Assembly (NCBI GenBank): GCA_945860255.1
Contig: CAMAQI010000156.1
Coordinates: 1-5,791 of the forward strand
Source of the DNA: Methylacidiphilum caldifontis
GTDB lineage: Bacteria; Verrucomicrobiota; Verrucomicrobiia; Methylacidiphilales; CAMAQI01
Length of the DNA stretch: 5,791 bases
Reading direction: 5' to 3'
Shown here: piece after piece, positions 5,604-5,791 of the stretch
Layout of the letters: the number at the start of each line of letters is the position of its first letter
How positions within the stretch are numbered: position 1 is the stretch's first letter
Program-made: the position numbers and the translations under genes
The notes under the pieces: generated by a model
What the model saw: only the letters and a program-made list of their open reading frames with translations
Told to the model about the DNA's origin: nothing
Databases searched by the model: none

Positions 5604-5632
5604 TGAATACGGACTTTTGAGAGAAAAGTCAA
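5604..5632 (-). promoter_or_regulatory. Candidate promoter of the small protein-Rrf2-ligase operon
   Basis: On the minus strand TTGACT (5632-5627, five of six to consensus) is followed after exactly 17 bases by TATTCA (5609-5604), a weak -10. Transcription would start within a few bases of the ATG at 5596, giving an almost leaderless mRNA. The dyad at 5612-5630 fills the spacer. The -10 is poor, so the call depends on the -35, the spacing and the dyad together. Confidence 0.4.
5612..5630. promoter_or_regulatory. Perfect 7-5-7 dyad, candidate Rrf2 operator
   Basis: GACTTTT (5612-5618) and AAAAGTC (5624-5630) are exact inverted repeats around GAGAG. The 19-bp dyad lies between the candidate -35 and -10 elements of an operon that encodes an Rrf2 regulator. 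This is the classical position for a repressor that blocks RNA polymerase. The site does not match a named Rrf2 consensus that I know, so binding by the local regulator is inferred from position. Confidence 0.45.
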
Positions 5633-5644
5633 CGGATGGAAAAT

Positions 5645-5652
5645 CCCCCCCC
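5645..5652. repeat. Homopolymer tract of eight C (G on the minus strand)
   Basis: Eight C residues lie 13 bases upstream of the candidate -35 of the minus-strand operon. Tracts of this length slip during replication in some bacteria and can change promoter spacing or strength. Here it lies outside the core promoter and outside any coding frame, so an effect is speculative. Confidence 0.4.
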
Positions 5653-5753
5653 AAGGTAGAGGTATCTAAATTCGTCGTTGTTTTCAACTTTACCGTTCTT
5701 GGTGAGGTAAACTTCCTAAAATAGATAAACAACGTGCAATCAGGATTATTTTT

Positions 5754-5791
5754 TCCTCTTTATTGGCGTCTTTTGCTTTTTCTTGGCGGTT
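5754..5791 (+). repeat. Possible further copy of the TTCTTTGCG-type repeat at the window edge
   Basis: The stretch contains CTTTATTGGCGTC, TTTTGC and TTCTTGGCGGTT, which read like a decayed 'CTTTGGCGTCTTTGCGTCTTGGCGGTT' string in the same orientation as the repeats at 21-49 and 1739-1765. The match is loose and the window ends here. The rest of the interval 5633-5753 holds no gene I can support. Confidence 0.35.

Noticed and set aside
5597..5632. TTG start at 5632 for the small protein (102 residues)
   Set aside because: The extra 12 residues coincide with the candidate promoter and dyad, and the ATG at 5596 begins a sequence resembling the start of remembered homologues.
5689..5711. TTTACC-GGTAAA inverted repeat (11-base loop)
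   Set aside because: Only 6 bp with a long loop, AT-rich, and no promoter or gene next to it.

Overview
The window carries six intact genes and one broken one, in two convergent blocks, and looks like ordinary chromosomal sequence with some repeat and toxin-antitoxin debris. The protein sequences suggest a member of the Verrucomicrobiota, possibly Opitutales/Puniceicoccales-like. This rests on remembered resemblance of the signal peptidase (charged N-terminal extension, one membrane helix, long insert after the catalytic serine) and of the small protein at the right end. It is an inference, not a database result.

Plus-strand block (1-3504). Positions 1-439 hold no convincing gene. They contain a series of degenerate short-period repeats (10-, 8- and again 10-bp units) followed by a likely sigma70-type promoter close to the lysC start. 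lysC (440-1657) encodes a monofunctional aspartate kinase with two ACT domains. It also has a well-placed internal ribosome binding site and ATG at residue 247, which would give a separate regulatory beta subunit as in Bacillus and Corynebacterium. After a 170-base gap holding another copy of the first repeat comes lepB (1828-2958), a signal peptidase I. Directly at its stop codon lies a long imperfect palindrome. Beyond that is the C-terminal part of a DUF433 antitoxin-like gene, without start codon or N-terminal half. It overlaps by ATGA an intact DUF5615 PIN-like toxin gene (3145-3504).

Minus-strand block (5596 down to 3511). Three genes are tightly coupled: a 90-residue protein of unknown function, an Rrf2-family transcription factor with five cysteines, and an O-antigen ligase/polymerase-like membrane protein. 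The first two overlap by ATGA and the last two by TAATG, so they are almost certainly one operon. A perfect 7-5-7 dyad lies in the -35/-10 spacer of the candidate promoter and is a plausible site for autoregulation by the Rrf2 protein. The block ends 6 bases from the toxin gene, with no room for a dedicated terminator between the converging genes.

The items most worth a second look are the toxin gene left with a truncated antitoxin whose homology stops at the edge of a palindrome, the Rrf2-controlled ligase operon with its conserved-looking small protein, and the dispersed periodic repeats. I see no CRISPR array, tRNA, rRNA or complete insertion sequence.
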